Positions 1 through 6,915 of a stretch of DNA of 8,649 nt are shown piece by piece. Origin of the DNA: Paracoccaceae bacterium. GTDB lineage: Bacteria; Pseudomonadota; Alphaproteobacteria; Rhodobacterales; Rhodobacteraceae. The notes below the pieces were generated by a model, which worked only from the letters and a program-made list of their open reading frames with translations, did no database searches and was not told the origin of the DNA. A program made the position numbers and the translations under genes. The stretch is from NCBI GenBank assembly GCA_024742655.1, contig JANSYB010000062.1:1-8649 (forward strand). The letters run 5' to 3'. How positions within the stretch are numbered: the stretch's first letter is position 1; every line of letters begins with the position of its first letter.

Positions 1-1025
1 AGCCCGGGCAGGGCGGCCCGCGCGTTGCGTTCCAGCAGCTCGAACGGCGCGCGCGAGGGCGGCGCATCCAGCCCGCCCAGCTCGACAATCCCGGCCAACC
101 GCAACCGGCCGTCCATCGGGGTCATCACGAACTTGCCCGAGGTGATCATGCACGGCACCTTGGGCATGACCGAAGAGCCCCAGAATTCAAGGTGATAGCC
201 GCGCTCTGTTTCCAGCGGAATACGCAGGCCCAATTTGCCCGCGAGGGTCTTGGACCATGCCCCGGCCGTCACAACGGCCACGTCACAGGCGATGGTGTCA
301 CCCCCGGCACGCAGGCCCGTCACCCGCCCGTTCTCATGCACGATGTCATCCACCGCCGCGACGATGATCCGCGCGCCCTGACCCTCGGCATGGGCGGCCA
401 GCGCCTTGACGTATCGGCCCGGGTCGGTGATGCGCCCATGCCCCGGCATGCAGGCCGCGAACCGGTTTTCGCCGGCCAGCGCAGGGTCATAACTGGCCAC
501 CGCCTCGCCCTCCAGCTCGCGCCAGTCGAACCCGCCGTCGCGCTTGATCTGCCAGTTCAAACCATCAGCTTCATATGCCGCGCGATCCCGGTAAAGCGCC
601 ATGTAATCACAAGGCACGATGTACGGATCGGCCCCGGTGCCTTCCGCAAGGGCCTGATGGTCGTTCACGCTGTCCCCGATGATCGGCAAAAGCGCCCTGG
701 CGCGGTGCCGCACATCCTCAAGCGTGGCCCGGCGCAGAAACGGCAAAAGCCATGGCATCAACCGCGGCAGGTAACGCCATTTCAGGAATAGCGGTTCACT
801 ACGGTTCAGCAGCATTTTCGGGGCTTTGCCCAGAATGCCTGGCGTGTTCACCGGCACCAGCCCGGAAGAGGCCAGAAGGCCCGCATTGCCGTGGCTTGTC
901 CCCTCGCCCGGCCCCTTGCGATCGATCAGGATCACATCATGCCCGTCACGCAACAGCCAGATCGCGGTTGAGACCCCAACGATACCAGCCCCGATCACGG
1001 CCACGGTTTTCCTGTTTTCGCCCAT
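1..1025 (-). CDS. FAD-dependent oxidoreductase, DadA/D-amino-acid oxidase (DAO) superfamily, 3' end outside window
   Basis: Translating the minus strand from the ATG at 1025 gives 341 open codons running off the window start, so the C-terminus is missing. The N-terminus is a Rossmann fold for FAD: VAVIGAGIVG (residues 8-17, GxGxxG), with Asp35 closing the second beta strand to hold the adenosine ribose. A TSHGNAG motif at 43-49 is typical of DadA-like enzymes. The family oxidises D-amino acids or N-methylated glycines to imines at FAD; the substrate here cannot be read. A GAGGG Shine-Dalgarno at 1032-1036, 6 nt upstream, supports the start, and the only nearby upstream ATG is followed at once by a stop. 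It lies 65 bp downstream of the regulator gene on the same strand, so co-transcription is plausible. Next to a pathway that yields glycine betaine, a role on dimethylglycine or sarcosine is possible but is inference only. Confidence 0.85.
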   Translation of the reverse strand, partial: MGENRKTVAVIGAGIVGVSTAIWLLRDGHDVILIDRKGPGEGTSHGNAGLLASSGLVPVNTPGILGKAPKMLLNRSEPLFLKWRYLPRLMPWLLPFLRRATLEDVRHRARALLPIIGDSVNDHQALAEGTGADPYIVPCDYMALYRDRAAYEADGLNWQIKRDGGFDWRELEGEAVASYDPALAGENRFAACMPGHGRITDPGRYVKALAAHAEGQGARIIVAAVDDIVHENGRVTGLRAGGDTIACDVAVVTAGAWSKTLAGKLGLRIPLETERGYHLEFWGSSVMPKVPCMITSGKFVMTPMDGRLRLAGIVELGGLDAPPSRAPFELLERNARAALPG

Positions 1026-1031
1026 CTGTGT

Positions 1032-1036
1032 CCCTC
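1032..1036 (-). promoter_or_regulatory. Shine-Dalgarno of the FAD oxidoreductase gene
   Basis: GAGGG on the minus strand, 6 nt before the ATG at 1025. It fixes the start of the oxidoreductase gene, whose reading frame does not close within the window. Confidence 0.6.
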
Positions 1037-1090
1037 ACATGCCGACCATGCAACCGTTCTGGCTTGGAACGCGGGTGGCGTCCAGCCCCG

Positions 1091-2041
1091 TCAGGCCGCT
1101 CCCTGCCTCAAGGCCGAGGGGGTGGCCCCGTAGTGGCGCCGGATCGCGCGGGTCATTGCCGCCGGGGAATCATAGCCGCAGCGCACGGCGATTTCCGCAA
1201 TGCTGAGTGTGCCGCCCTCGATGAGTTTGCGTGCCGCGGCAAGGCGCAGGTGACGATAGACCGTGCCCGGCGGCGCACCCAGCCGGGCGCGAAACCGGCG
1301 GTCAAGCGTGCGCGGCTGACATGACAGGTGCCGCGCCAGGTGCGCCAGTGGCAAAGGCCGCTCCACCGTGTCGCGCATGAGTGCGAGCGCCCGGCGCACC
1401 AGCGGATCGGCCACCGCGCCCCCGCGCCCGGCATCGACCGGCGGATCGCCATGCAGGAACAGCGCCTCGACATCAAGACGCGTTGCCGCGCCCAGATGCG
1501 CGGCAATCAGGTCCAGCGTCAGATCCAGCGCCGACATCGCGCCGGCACAGGTCACGAACGGACCATCGCGGACAACACGGGCGCGGTCCGCCTCGACGGC
1601 GCCGAAGCGTTCGGTGAAGGCATCCAGCAAATCCCAGTGCACCGTGGCCCGGCGCCCATCCAGCAAACCCGCCGAGGCCAGAAGCCACGGCCCGGCATCC
1701 AGCCCGACCGTGACCCCGGCCCGCCGCGTGGCCTGCCGCAGCAGTCGCCTCGTGGCCGGACTGTCATGGCGGGCGTGCTGATAGCTGGCCAGAACGAAAA
1801 GGTAATCGGTGGCCTGCGGCGCATCGATGCCCGCATCGGCCAGCACCTCGATTCCGCTCGAGGACCGTGACGGCGCGCCATCCGGTGTCAGGATTGACCA
1901 GTCGAAGGCGTGACGCAGACTGAGCGTGTTGGCGGCACGCAAGGGCTCGATACAATTGGCAAGGCACAGGTTGGAGAACTGGTCAAAGAGCAGAAGATTG
2001 ATCCGCGTGGGCGCGTCGGGTGATTTTGTCCATTTCTGCAT
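1091..2041 (-). CDS. GlxA/CdhR-type transcriptional regulator (DJ-1/PfpI domain plus AraC HTH)
   Basis: This is a 316-residue regulator, the usual length for the GlxA group, which includes the carnitine regulator CdhR and the glycine betaine regulator GbdR. Residues about 14-185 form a DJ-1/PfpI-like ligand domain, recognisable by GLDAGPWLLASAGLLDGR (113-130) followed by ATVHW. The position of the family's nucleophilic Cys is Asp115, so this domain is expected to sense a ligand rather than catalyse. Residues about 212-313 are the AraC DNA-binding domain with two helix-turn-helix units, LAHLARHLSCQPRTLDRRF (222-240) and IAEIAVRCGYDSPAAMTRAI (271-290). It is divergent from the carnitine operon with 76 bp between start codons, so it most likely activates that operon in response to carnitine or a breakdown product (inference). 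In-frame stops TAA and TAG lie just upstream of the ATG, so no longer start exists. No Shine-Dalgarno is visible. Confidence 0.9.
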   Translation of the reverse strand: MQKWTKSPDAPTRINLLLFDQFSNLCLANCIEPLRAANTLSLRHAFDWSILTPDGAPSRSSSGIEVLADAGIDAPQATDYLFVLASYQHARHDSPATRRLLRQATRRAGVTVGLDAGPWLLASAGLLDGRRATVHWDLLDAFTERFGAVEADRARVVRDGPFVTCAGAMSALDLTLDLIAAHLGAATRLDVEALFLHGDPPVDAGRGGAVADPLVRRALALMRDTVERPLPLAHLARHLSCQPRTLDRRFRARLGAPPGTVYRHLRLAAARKLIEGGTLSIAEIAVRCGYDSPAAMTRAIRRHYGATPSALRQGAA

Positions 2042-2117
2042 GATTTTTGTCTATTAGCGCAAATGTGCGACTCAGGCCAGCGCGATAACGTGGCCCCAAG
2101 CAAAGAGGGAGGACACC
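2042..2117. promoter_or_regulatory. Divergent control region between regulator and carnitine operon
   Basis: This 76-bp stretch must hold both promoters and the regulator's operator. Seen directly: a CGCA-N4-TGCG inverted repeat at 2058-2069; a minus-strand TAATAG (plus-strand CTATTA, 2051-2056) resembling a -10 box that ends 9 nt before the regulator ATG; and a plus-strand GATAAC at 2084-2089 that could be a poor -10 for the operon. No good -35 box matches either one, as expected if the operon needs an activator. Which element does what is inference. Confidence 0.5.
2106..2113 (+). promoter_or_regulatory. Strong Shine-Dalgarno deciding the BKACE start
   Basis: AGGGAGGA lies 4 nt before the ATG at 2118 (its GGAGG core is 5 nt away). 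It is 16 nt from the in-frame ATG at 2130, so the upstream ATG is the better start, giving an N-terminus of [10 protein letters not shown]. Confidence 0.75.
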
Positions 2118-3032
2118 ATGCCGCTAGCCATGAACCGCGAGGTTTTCATCACCTGTGCCGTGACCGGATCGGGCGGCACGCAGGACCGCAGCCCGCATGT
2201 TCCGCGCTCGCCCCAGCAGATCGCCGACAGTGCCATCGCCGCCGCCAAGGCCGGCGCGGCGGTCGTGCATTGCCATGTGCGTGACCCTGAAACCGGCGCG
2301 CCCTCGCGCGATCTGGGCCTGTTCCGCGAAGTGACCGACCGCATCCGGGATTCAGACACCGACGTGGTGCTGAACCTGACGGCCGGCATGGGCGGTGACA
2401 TCACCTTTGGCCCGACCGAGCATCCCCTGCCGCTGAACGAGGCGGGCACCGACATGGCCGGCGCGGCTGAGCGGGTGGAGCACGTCAAGCAATGCCTGCC
2501 CGAGATCTGCACGCTGGATTGTGGCACGATGAATTTCGCCGAGGCCGATTACGTGATGACCAACACGCCCGGCATGTTGCAGGCCATGGGCCGGATGATG
2601 ACCCATCTGGGCGTCAAGCCCGAGATCGAGGCATTTGACACCGGCCACCTGTGGTACGCCAAGCAGCTGGTCAAGGACGGCATTCTAGATAGCCCAGCGC
2701 TGGTGCAGCTGTGCATGGGGGTGCCATGGGGCGCGCCCGATGATCTCAACACCTTCATGGCGATGGTCAACAACGTGCCGGATGACTGGCATTTCAGCGC
2801 GTTCGGCCTTGGGCGCAGTCAAATGCCCTATGTCGCCGCGGCCGTGCTGGCAGGTGGCAACGTGCGCGTCGGTCTGGAAGATAACCTGATGCTGGACAAG
2901 GGCGTTCTGGCGACAAACGAACAACTGGTGGAACGCGCGGTCGAGATCATCGAGCGCCTAGGCGCACGGGTGATCGGCCCGCAAGAGGTGCGCGACAAGC
3001 TGGGGCTGACGAAACGGGCGCCGCAGGGATGA
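2118..3032 (+). CDS. BKACE-family (DUF849) 3-keto-acid cleavage enzyme, probably 3-dehydrocarnitine:acetyl-CoA cleavage
   Basis: The 304 residues match the usual length of the BKACE (DUF849) family, zinc-dependent TIM-barrel enzymes that react a beta-keto acid with acetyl-CoA to give acetoacetate and a new acyl-CoA. The metal-binding signature is present: His51 and His53 in [12 protein letters not shown], and Glu254 in VGLEDNLML. The conserved [11 protein letters not shown] start (11-21), GTMNF (136-140) and EAFDTGHL (161-168) also fit. With carnitine dehydrogenase in the same operon, the expected substrate is 3-dehydrocarnitine and the products are betainyl-CoA and acetoacetate (established for carnitine-linked BKACE members, inferred here). 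It is the first gene of the plus-strand operon, has a strong Shine-Dalgarno, and its stop overlaps the next start (ATGA at 3029-3032). Specificity within BKACE cannot be proved by motifs alone, but the context makes it likely. Confidence 0.93.
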   Translation: MPLAMNREVFITCAVTGSGGTQDRSPHVPRSPQQIADSAIAAAKAGAAVVHCHVRDPETGAPSRDLGLFREVTDRIRDSDTDVVLNLTAGMGGDITFGPTEHPLPLNEAGTDMAGAAERVEHVKQCLPEICTLDCGTMNFAEADYVMTNTPGMLQAMGRMMTHLGVKPEIEAFDTGHLWYAKQLVKDGILDSPALVQLCMGVPWGAPDDLNTFMAMVNNVPDDWHFSAFGLGRSQMPYVAAAVLAGGNVRVGLEDNLMLDKGVLATNEQLVERAVEIIERLGARVIGPQEVRDKLGLTKRAPQG

Positions 3033-3796
3033 GCACACAGCGCGTCGTCATCACCGGCGGCGGATCGGGCATCGGCCTGACCTTTGCCCGGCGCTTCGCC
3101 GAGCAGGGCGCACGGGTGGCGGTCTGTGATGCCTCGCCCGAGGCCATCGCACAGGTGATGGCCGAGTATCCGGATATGCTGGCCCGCACCGCCGATGTGA
3201 CGGACGAGGGACAGATGACCGCCTTTCTGGACGAGGTTGAACAGGCGTTCGGCGGGGCCGATGTCGTTTGCTCCAACGCGGGCACGGGCGGCCCGGCCGG
3301 CCGGATCGAGGATTTATCCTATGACGACTGGGCCGCCTGCGTCGGTGTGAACCTGTTCGGCGCCTTCCTGACCTGTCGCTGGGCCGCCCGCGTCATGCGG
3401 GCGCAAGAGTCAGGCCTGATCCTGCTGACGACCTCGACCTCGGGCCTGCATGGTGTGCCCAACCGCAGCCCCTATGTCGCCGCCAAGTGGGGCATCGTCG
3501 GCCTGATGAAGACGCTGGCGATGGAACTGGGCCCGGCGGGCGTGCGCGTCAACGCCATCGCCCCCGGTGCCGTCGAGGGCGCGCGGATGGAACGCGTCGT
3601 CGCGATGGAGGCCGCCGCCAGCGGGCTGAACCAGGACGAGGTGCGCCAGATCTACGTCAAGGGCACCAGCCTGCGCACATGGGTCAGCGCCGACGATCTG
3701 GCCGACATGGCGCTGTTCCTCGCCTCGCCCGGCGCCTCCAAGGTGTCGGGGCAGGTCATGGCCGTGGATGGTCATACCGAAAGCATGGTGCCATGA
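3029..3796 (+). CDS. NAD-dependent short-chain dehydrogenase/reductase (SDR), candidate D-carnitine or 3-hydroxy-acid dehydrogenase
   Basis: A classical 255-residue SDR. The cofactor motif TGGGSGIG is at 9-16, with Asp34 at the end of beta-2, which favours NAD(H) over NADP(H). NAG is at 83-85, and the catalytic triad is Ser136, Tyr149 and Lys153 in YVAAK. A NAIAPG segment follows, as usual in the family. Translation is coupled to the BKACE gene by an ATGA overlap and to the next gene by another ATGA; its own ribosome site is weak. The substrate cannot be read. Because it sits between the BKACE and carnitine dehydrogenase genes, two roles are worth testing: oxidation of D-carnitine to the same 3-dehydrocarnitine, or interconversion of acetoacetate and 3-hydroxybutyrate. 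Both are inference. The start is fixed by the overlap and by the Rossmann motif beginning at residue 5. Confidence 0.9.
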   Translation: MSTQRVVITGGGSGIGLTFARRFAEQGARVAVCDASPEAIAQVMAEYPDMLARTADVTDEGQMTAFLDEVEQAFGGADVVCSNAGTGGPAGRIEDLSYDDWAACVGVNLFGAFLTCRWAARVMRAQESGLILLTTSTSGLHGVPNRSPYVAAKWGIVGLMKTLAMELGPAGVRVNAIAPGAVEGARMERVVAMEAAASGLNQDEVRQIYVKGTSLRTWVSADDLADMALFLASPGASKVSGQVMAVDGHTESMVP

Positions 3797-4320
3797 TGCG
3801 CCTGCCCCTTGCCGCCCTCTTGAGCGTGATCCTGTCGGGCTGTCTTGGCACCGGGCCGCAGGGTGGGGCCTATCGCGACACGTCCCAGCCCCTGTCGGTC
3901 ACCACGCGCGGCAACGCGCAGGATATGGCGGGACCGTGGTTCGTGCGCGCCTACACGCCCGGTGACAGAAGTGTCGCGATGGTGAATTTCCTGCCCGAGG
4001 TGGATGGCGCACCGGCGGTGGAACTGACGCGCGAGGGCTGTGACCTCAGCGGCGATTGCGAGGCCGAACGGGAGCTTTGGCGCAGCACGCCCCTTGGACA
4101 GAACCGGGTGCGCCTGACACGCGACGGCGCGCGCGAAACACGCGAACTATGGGTCGTCTGGGTCGACGAAGGCTTTCGCACGGCGGCCATCGGCACGCCC
4201 GACGGCAGCTATGGCTGGATCCTCGACCGCAGGCCCACAGGCGGCGAAGACCGCATCCGCGCGGCCAGTGAGATTTTGGAATTCAACGGTTACGACATCC
4301 GGAGGATGAAAGTCCGGTAG
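3793..4320 (+). CDS. Lipocalin-like outer-membrane lipoprotein
   Basis: A 175-residue protein with a short lipoprotein signal peptide: Arg3, a hydrophobic stretch at 4-15, and lipobox LSGC with Cys17 as the lipidated residue. Leu at the +2 position is not an inner-membrane retention residue, so by the Lol rule it should go to the outer membrane. The mature part looks like a lipocalin: AGPWFV at 46-51 (the GxW motif), strand LWVVWVDEG near 119-127, and GSYGWILDRRP at 128-138 (the late-strand Arg motif of Blc-type lipocalins). Cys83 and Cys89 could form a disulphide. Lipocalins bind small hydrophobic ligands; the ligand here is unknown. The gene overlaps the SDR stop by ATGA. The frame stays open upstream to 3487, but the signal peptide sets the start at 3793 (or the adjacent ATG at 3796). 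The lipocalin call comes from motif reading and is less sure than the lipoprotein call. Confidence 0.8.
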   Translation: MMRLPLAALLSVILSGCLGTGPQGGAYRDTSQPLSVTTRGNAQDMAGPWFVRAYTPGDRSVAMVNFLPEVDGAPAVELTREGCDLSGDCEAERELWRSTPLGQNRVRLTRDGARETRELWVVWVDEGFRTAAIGTPDGSYGWILDRRPTGGEDRIRAASEILEFNGYDIRRMKVR

Positions 4321-4322
4321 GC

Positions 4323-4328
4323 AAGGAG
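4323..4328 (+). promoter_or_regulatory. Shine-Dalgarno of the carnitine dehydrogenase fusion gene
   Basis: AAGGAG, 7 nt before the ATG at 4336, in the 15-bp gap after the lipoprotein gene. The fusion gene therefore has its own good ribosome site, unlike the two overlapping genes before it. Confidence 0.7.
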
Positions 4329-4335
4329 ACGACGC

Positions 4336-5742
4336 ATGACAAGAACGGCAGCGATCATAGGCGGTGGCGTCATCGGCGGCGGATGGGCGGCGCGGTTCGT
4401 GCTCAATGGCTGGAACGTGCGGGTTTTCGACCCCGACCCCGAGGCCGAACGCAAGATCGGCGAGGTGATGGGCAACGCCCGCGCGGCCCTGCCGATGCTC
4501 TATGATTTCGCCCTGCCCGAGGAGGGCACGCTCAGCTTTCATGGCACCATCGCCGAGGCCGTCACCGGCGCCGACTGGGTTCAGGAAAGCGTGACCGAGC
4601 GGCTGGAGCTGAAACACAAGGTCTTTGCCGAGATACAGGCGGCCAATCCCGGCGTGCCCATCGGGTCGTCCACCTCGGGGTTCAAGCCATCGGAATTGCA
4701 GCAGGGCGCGGCGGATGCGTCGCGGATTATGGTCACCCACCCGTTCAACCCGGTCTACCTTCTGCCGCTGATCGAGGTGGTGCCTTCTGAGGCGACCGAT
4801 CCCGGTGCGGTCGAGGCCGCGAAGGACATACTGACCTCCGTCGGTCTTTACCCGTTGCATGTCCGCAAGGAGATCGACGCCCATATCGCCGACCGCTTTC
4901 TCGAGGCCGTCTGGCGCGAGGCGCTGTGGCTCGTGAAGGACGGTGTTGCCACCACGCAGGAGATCGACGACGCGATCCGCTTCGGCTTTGGTATCCGTTG
5001 GGCACAGATGGGCCTGTTCGAGACCTACCGCGTGGCCGGCGGCGAGGCCGGCATGCGCCATTTCATCGCCCAGTTCGGCCCCTGCCTGAGCTGGCCCTGG
5101 ACGAAACTGATGGATGTGCCGGAATTGACCGACGAGCTGATCGACATGATCGCCGATCAATCCGACGCGCAATCCGGCCACCTCAGCATCCGCGAGCTGG
5201 AGCGCAAGCGCGACGGCAACCTGATCGCGATGATGCGCGCGCTCAAGCAGCAGGGCAATGCCGCAGGCCGCCTGATCAAGACGCATGAGGCCACGCTGCG
5301 CCACATGCCCGACGACGGCCCGCCCATGATTTCGGCGCGCCGGGTGATCCCGGTGGACTGGACCGACAATAACGGCCACATGAACGAAGGCCGCTACGGG
5401 CAGCTGTTCAGCGATGCCTCTGAAGCGGTCATGGCCGCCGTGGGCGCGGATGACGATTACATCGCAGGCGGGCTGAGCTATTTCACGGTCGAGAACACGA
5501 TCAAGTTCATCGAGGAAACCCATGCCGGCGAACGCATCGAGGTCCACAGCCGTGTGACCCTGGGCGAGGGTAAGAAACTTCGGTGTTTTCACGAGATGAA
5601 ACGCGCCAGTGACGGTGCGCTGCTGGCCACGTCGGATCAGTTCATGCTGCACGTGAACCTTGTAACGCGTCGCAGCTGTGAGCCCCCCGAACATGTCGCC
5701 GCGCGTGTCACGCAACTGGCCGCCCTGCACAAGGAGACCTGA
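4336..5742 (+). CDS. lcdH: L-carnitine 3-dehydrogenase fused to betainyl-CoA thioesterase
   Basis: A 468-residue bifunctional protein. Residues about 4-185 are a 3-hydroxyacyl-CoA-dehydrogenase-type NAD domain: AAIIGGGVIGGG (5-16), with Asp32 after beta-2 favouring NAD. ESVTER is at 84-89, SSTSG at 111-115, and the catalytic His135 lies in THPFNPVYLLP. Residues about 186-320 are the helical C-terminal domain. Residues about 331-460 form a hotdog thioesterase of the 4-hydroxybenzoyl-CoA thioesterase type, with VDWTDNNGHMNEGRYG (340-355) carrying the family's Asp and His/Asn positions. Stand-alone carnitine dehydrogenases are about 320 residues, so the extra length is the thioesterase. The first half oxidises L-carnitine to 3-dehydrocarnitine in the cytoplasm. 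The second is expected to hydrolyse betainyl-CoA, the BKACE product, to glycine betaine. Such fusions are known in rhizobia and relatives. The gene symbol follows L-carnitine dehydrogenase usage. Confidence 0.93.
   Translation: MTRTAAIIGGGVIGGGWAARFVLNGWNVRVFDPDPEAERKIGEVMGNARAALPMLYDFALPEEGTLSFHGTIAEAVTGADWVQESVTERLELKHKVFAEIQAANPGVPIGSSTSGFKPSELQQGAADASRIMVTHPFNPVYLLPLIEVVPSEATDPGAVEAAKDILTSVGLYPLHVRKEIDAHIADRFLEAVWREALWLVKDGVATTQEIDDAIRFGFGIRWAQMGLFETYRVAGGEAGMRHFIAQFGPCLSWPWTKLMDVPELTDELIDMIADQSDAQSGHLSIRELERKRDGNLIAMMRALKQQGNAAGRLIKTHEATLRHMPDDGPPMISARRVIPVDWTDNNGHMNEGRYGQLFSDASEAVMAAVGADDDYIAGGLSYFTVENTIKFIEETHAGERIEVHSRVTLGEGKKLRCFHEMKRASDGALLATSDQFMLHVNLVTRRSCEPPEHVAARVTQLAALHKET
5731..5736 (+). 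promoter_or_regulatory. Shine-Dalgarno deciding the acyl-CoA dehydrogenase start
   Basis: AAGGAG, 7 nt before the ATG at 5744 and inside the last codons of the fusion gene. It selects 5744 over an in-frame ATG at 5678 that would add 22 residues (read from fusion-gene sequence) ahead of the family's normal N-terminus. Confidence 0.75.
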
Positions 5743-5743
5743 G

Positions 5744-6904
5744 ATGGATTTCGCACTCAGTGAAGAACAGGACATGATCGTCTCGACGGTGCGCAGCTTC
5801 GTCGAAAAGGAAATCTATCCGCACGAGGAGCTCGTTGATCGCACGGGCGAGGTGCCCCGCGAGGTGGCCGAGGAGATCAAGAAAAAGACCCTCGATCTGG
5901 GCTTTTACGCCTGCAATTTTCCCGAGGAGGTGGGGGGCGCGGGCCTTAGCCACCTGGAGTTCGCGCTGGTGGAGCGCGAACTGGGCCGCGGCTCGATGGC
6001 GCTGACGCATTTCTTCGGACGCCCACAGAATATCCTGATGGCGTGCCAGGGCGAGCAGAAGGACCGTTACCTTCTGCCTGCGGTGCGGGGCGAAAGGATG
6101 GACGCGCTGGCCATGACAGAGCCCGATGCGGGCTCGGATGTGCGCGGTATGAAATGCACCGCGCGGCGCGATGGCGGCGACTGGGTGGTGAATGGCACCA
6201 AGCATTTCATCTCGGGCGCGGATCATGCCGACTTCATCATCGTCTTCATCGCCACCGGCGAGGACATGACCGACAAGGGTCCCAAGAAACGCATCACCGC
6301 CTTTCTCGTGGATCGCGGCACGCCGGGATTCACGATCCGAAATGGCTACAAATCGGTCAGCCACCGCGGCTACAAGAACATGATCCTAGAATTCGACGAT
6401 TGCCGCCTGCCCGATGCGCAGGTTCTGGGCGAGGTGGATGGCGGTTTCGCGGTGATGAACGAATGGCTCTACGCCACGCGCATCACGGTGGCCACAATGA
6501 GCGTGGGCCGCGCGCGGCGCTGTTTCGAGTATGCGTTGACCCATGCCGCCGAGCGCAAGCAGTTCGGCCAGCAGATCGGTAAGTTCCAGGGTGTGAGTTT
6601 TCAGATCGCGGACATGATCACCGAGATCGATGCGGCGGACTGGCTGACACTGTCCTCGGCCTGGCGGCTGGATCAGGGCCTGCCCGCCAATCGCGAGATC
6701 GCCTCGGCCAAGGTCTATGCCTCGGAAATGCTGGCGCGGGTGACGGATGCGACGCTGCAGATCTTCGGTGGTATGGGGTTGATGGACGACTTCCCGATCG
6801 AACGGTTCTGGCGCGATGCGCGGGTGGAGCGGATCTGGGACGGCACATCGGAAATCCAGCGCCACATCATAAGCCGCGAGCTATTGCGGCCATTGGGCGC
6901 GTGA
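5744..6904 (+). CDS. Acyl-CoA dehydrogenase, candidate gamma-butyrobetainyl-CoA dehydrogenase
   Basis: A full-length acyl-CoA dehydrogenase of 386 residues. The N-terminal helical domain starts MDFALSEEQDMI. The mid beta domain has the FAD-contacting signature AMTEPDAGSD (123-132) and NGTKHFISGA (150-159). In the C-terminal helical domain, RKQFGQQIG (281-289), QIFGGMG (339-345) and ERIWDGTSEIQRHIISREL (362-380) are present. These enzymes desaturate acyl-CoAs at C2-C3 using FAD and pass electrons to electron-transfer flavoprotein. In a carnitine cluster the likely substrate is gamma-butyrobetainyl-CoA, giving crotonobetainyl-CoA, but this is inference. The residue aligning with the catalytic Glu of medium-chain enzymes (YEGT) is Asp366. 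The helix-G position used as base in isovaleryl-CoA-type enzymes appears to be Thr (YATRIT), so Asp366 is the best visible base. It starts 1 nt after the fusion gene's stop, so the two are almost certainly co-transcribed. Confidence 0.92.
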   Translation: MDFALSEEQDMIVSTVRSFVEKEIYPHEELVDRTGEVPREVAEEIKKKTLDLGFYACNFPEEVGGAGLSHLEFALVERELGRGSMALTHFFGRPQNILMACQGEQKDRYLLPAVRGERMDALAMTEPDAGSDVRGMKCTARRDGGDWVVNGTKHFISGADHADFIIVFIATGEDMTDKGPKKRITAFLVDRGTPGFTIRNGYKSVSHRGYKNMILEFDDCRLPDAQVLGEVDGGFAVMNEWLYATRITVATMSVGRARRCFEYALTHAAERKQFGQQIGKFQGVSFQIADMITEIDAADWLTLSSAWRLDQGLPANREIASAKVYASEMLARVTDATLQIFGGMGLMDDFPIERFWRDARVERIWDGTSEIQRHIISRELLRPLGA

Positions 6905-6915
6905 TGGGCATTTCA

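Noticed and set aside
192..1324. Plus-strand open frames opposite the FAD oxidoreductase and the regulator
   Set aside because: Their translations are Arg/Pro-rich with no motif, while the minus strand encodes clear FAD-binding and regulator domains.
3487..3792. Upstream extension of the lipoprotein reading frame into the SDR gene
   Set aside because: The added part is Arg/Gly-rich out-of-frame SDR sequence and would bury the lipoprotein signal peptide. The ATG at 3793, overlapping the SDR stop, fits.
4147..5775. A 542-codon open frame on the minus strand across the carnitine dehydrogenase fusion and part of the lipoprotein gene
   Set aside because: It is antisense to well-recognised domains with catalytic motifs, and its translation is rich in His, Arg, Gly and Ala with no family signature. 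High GC content makes such antisense frames common.
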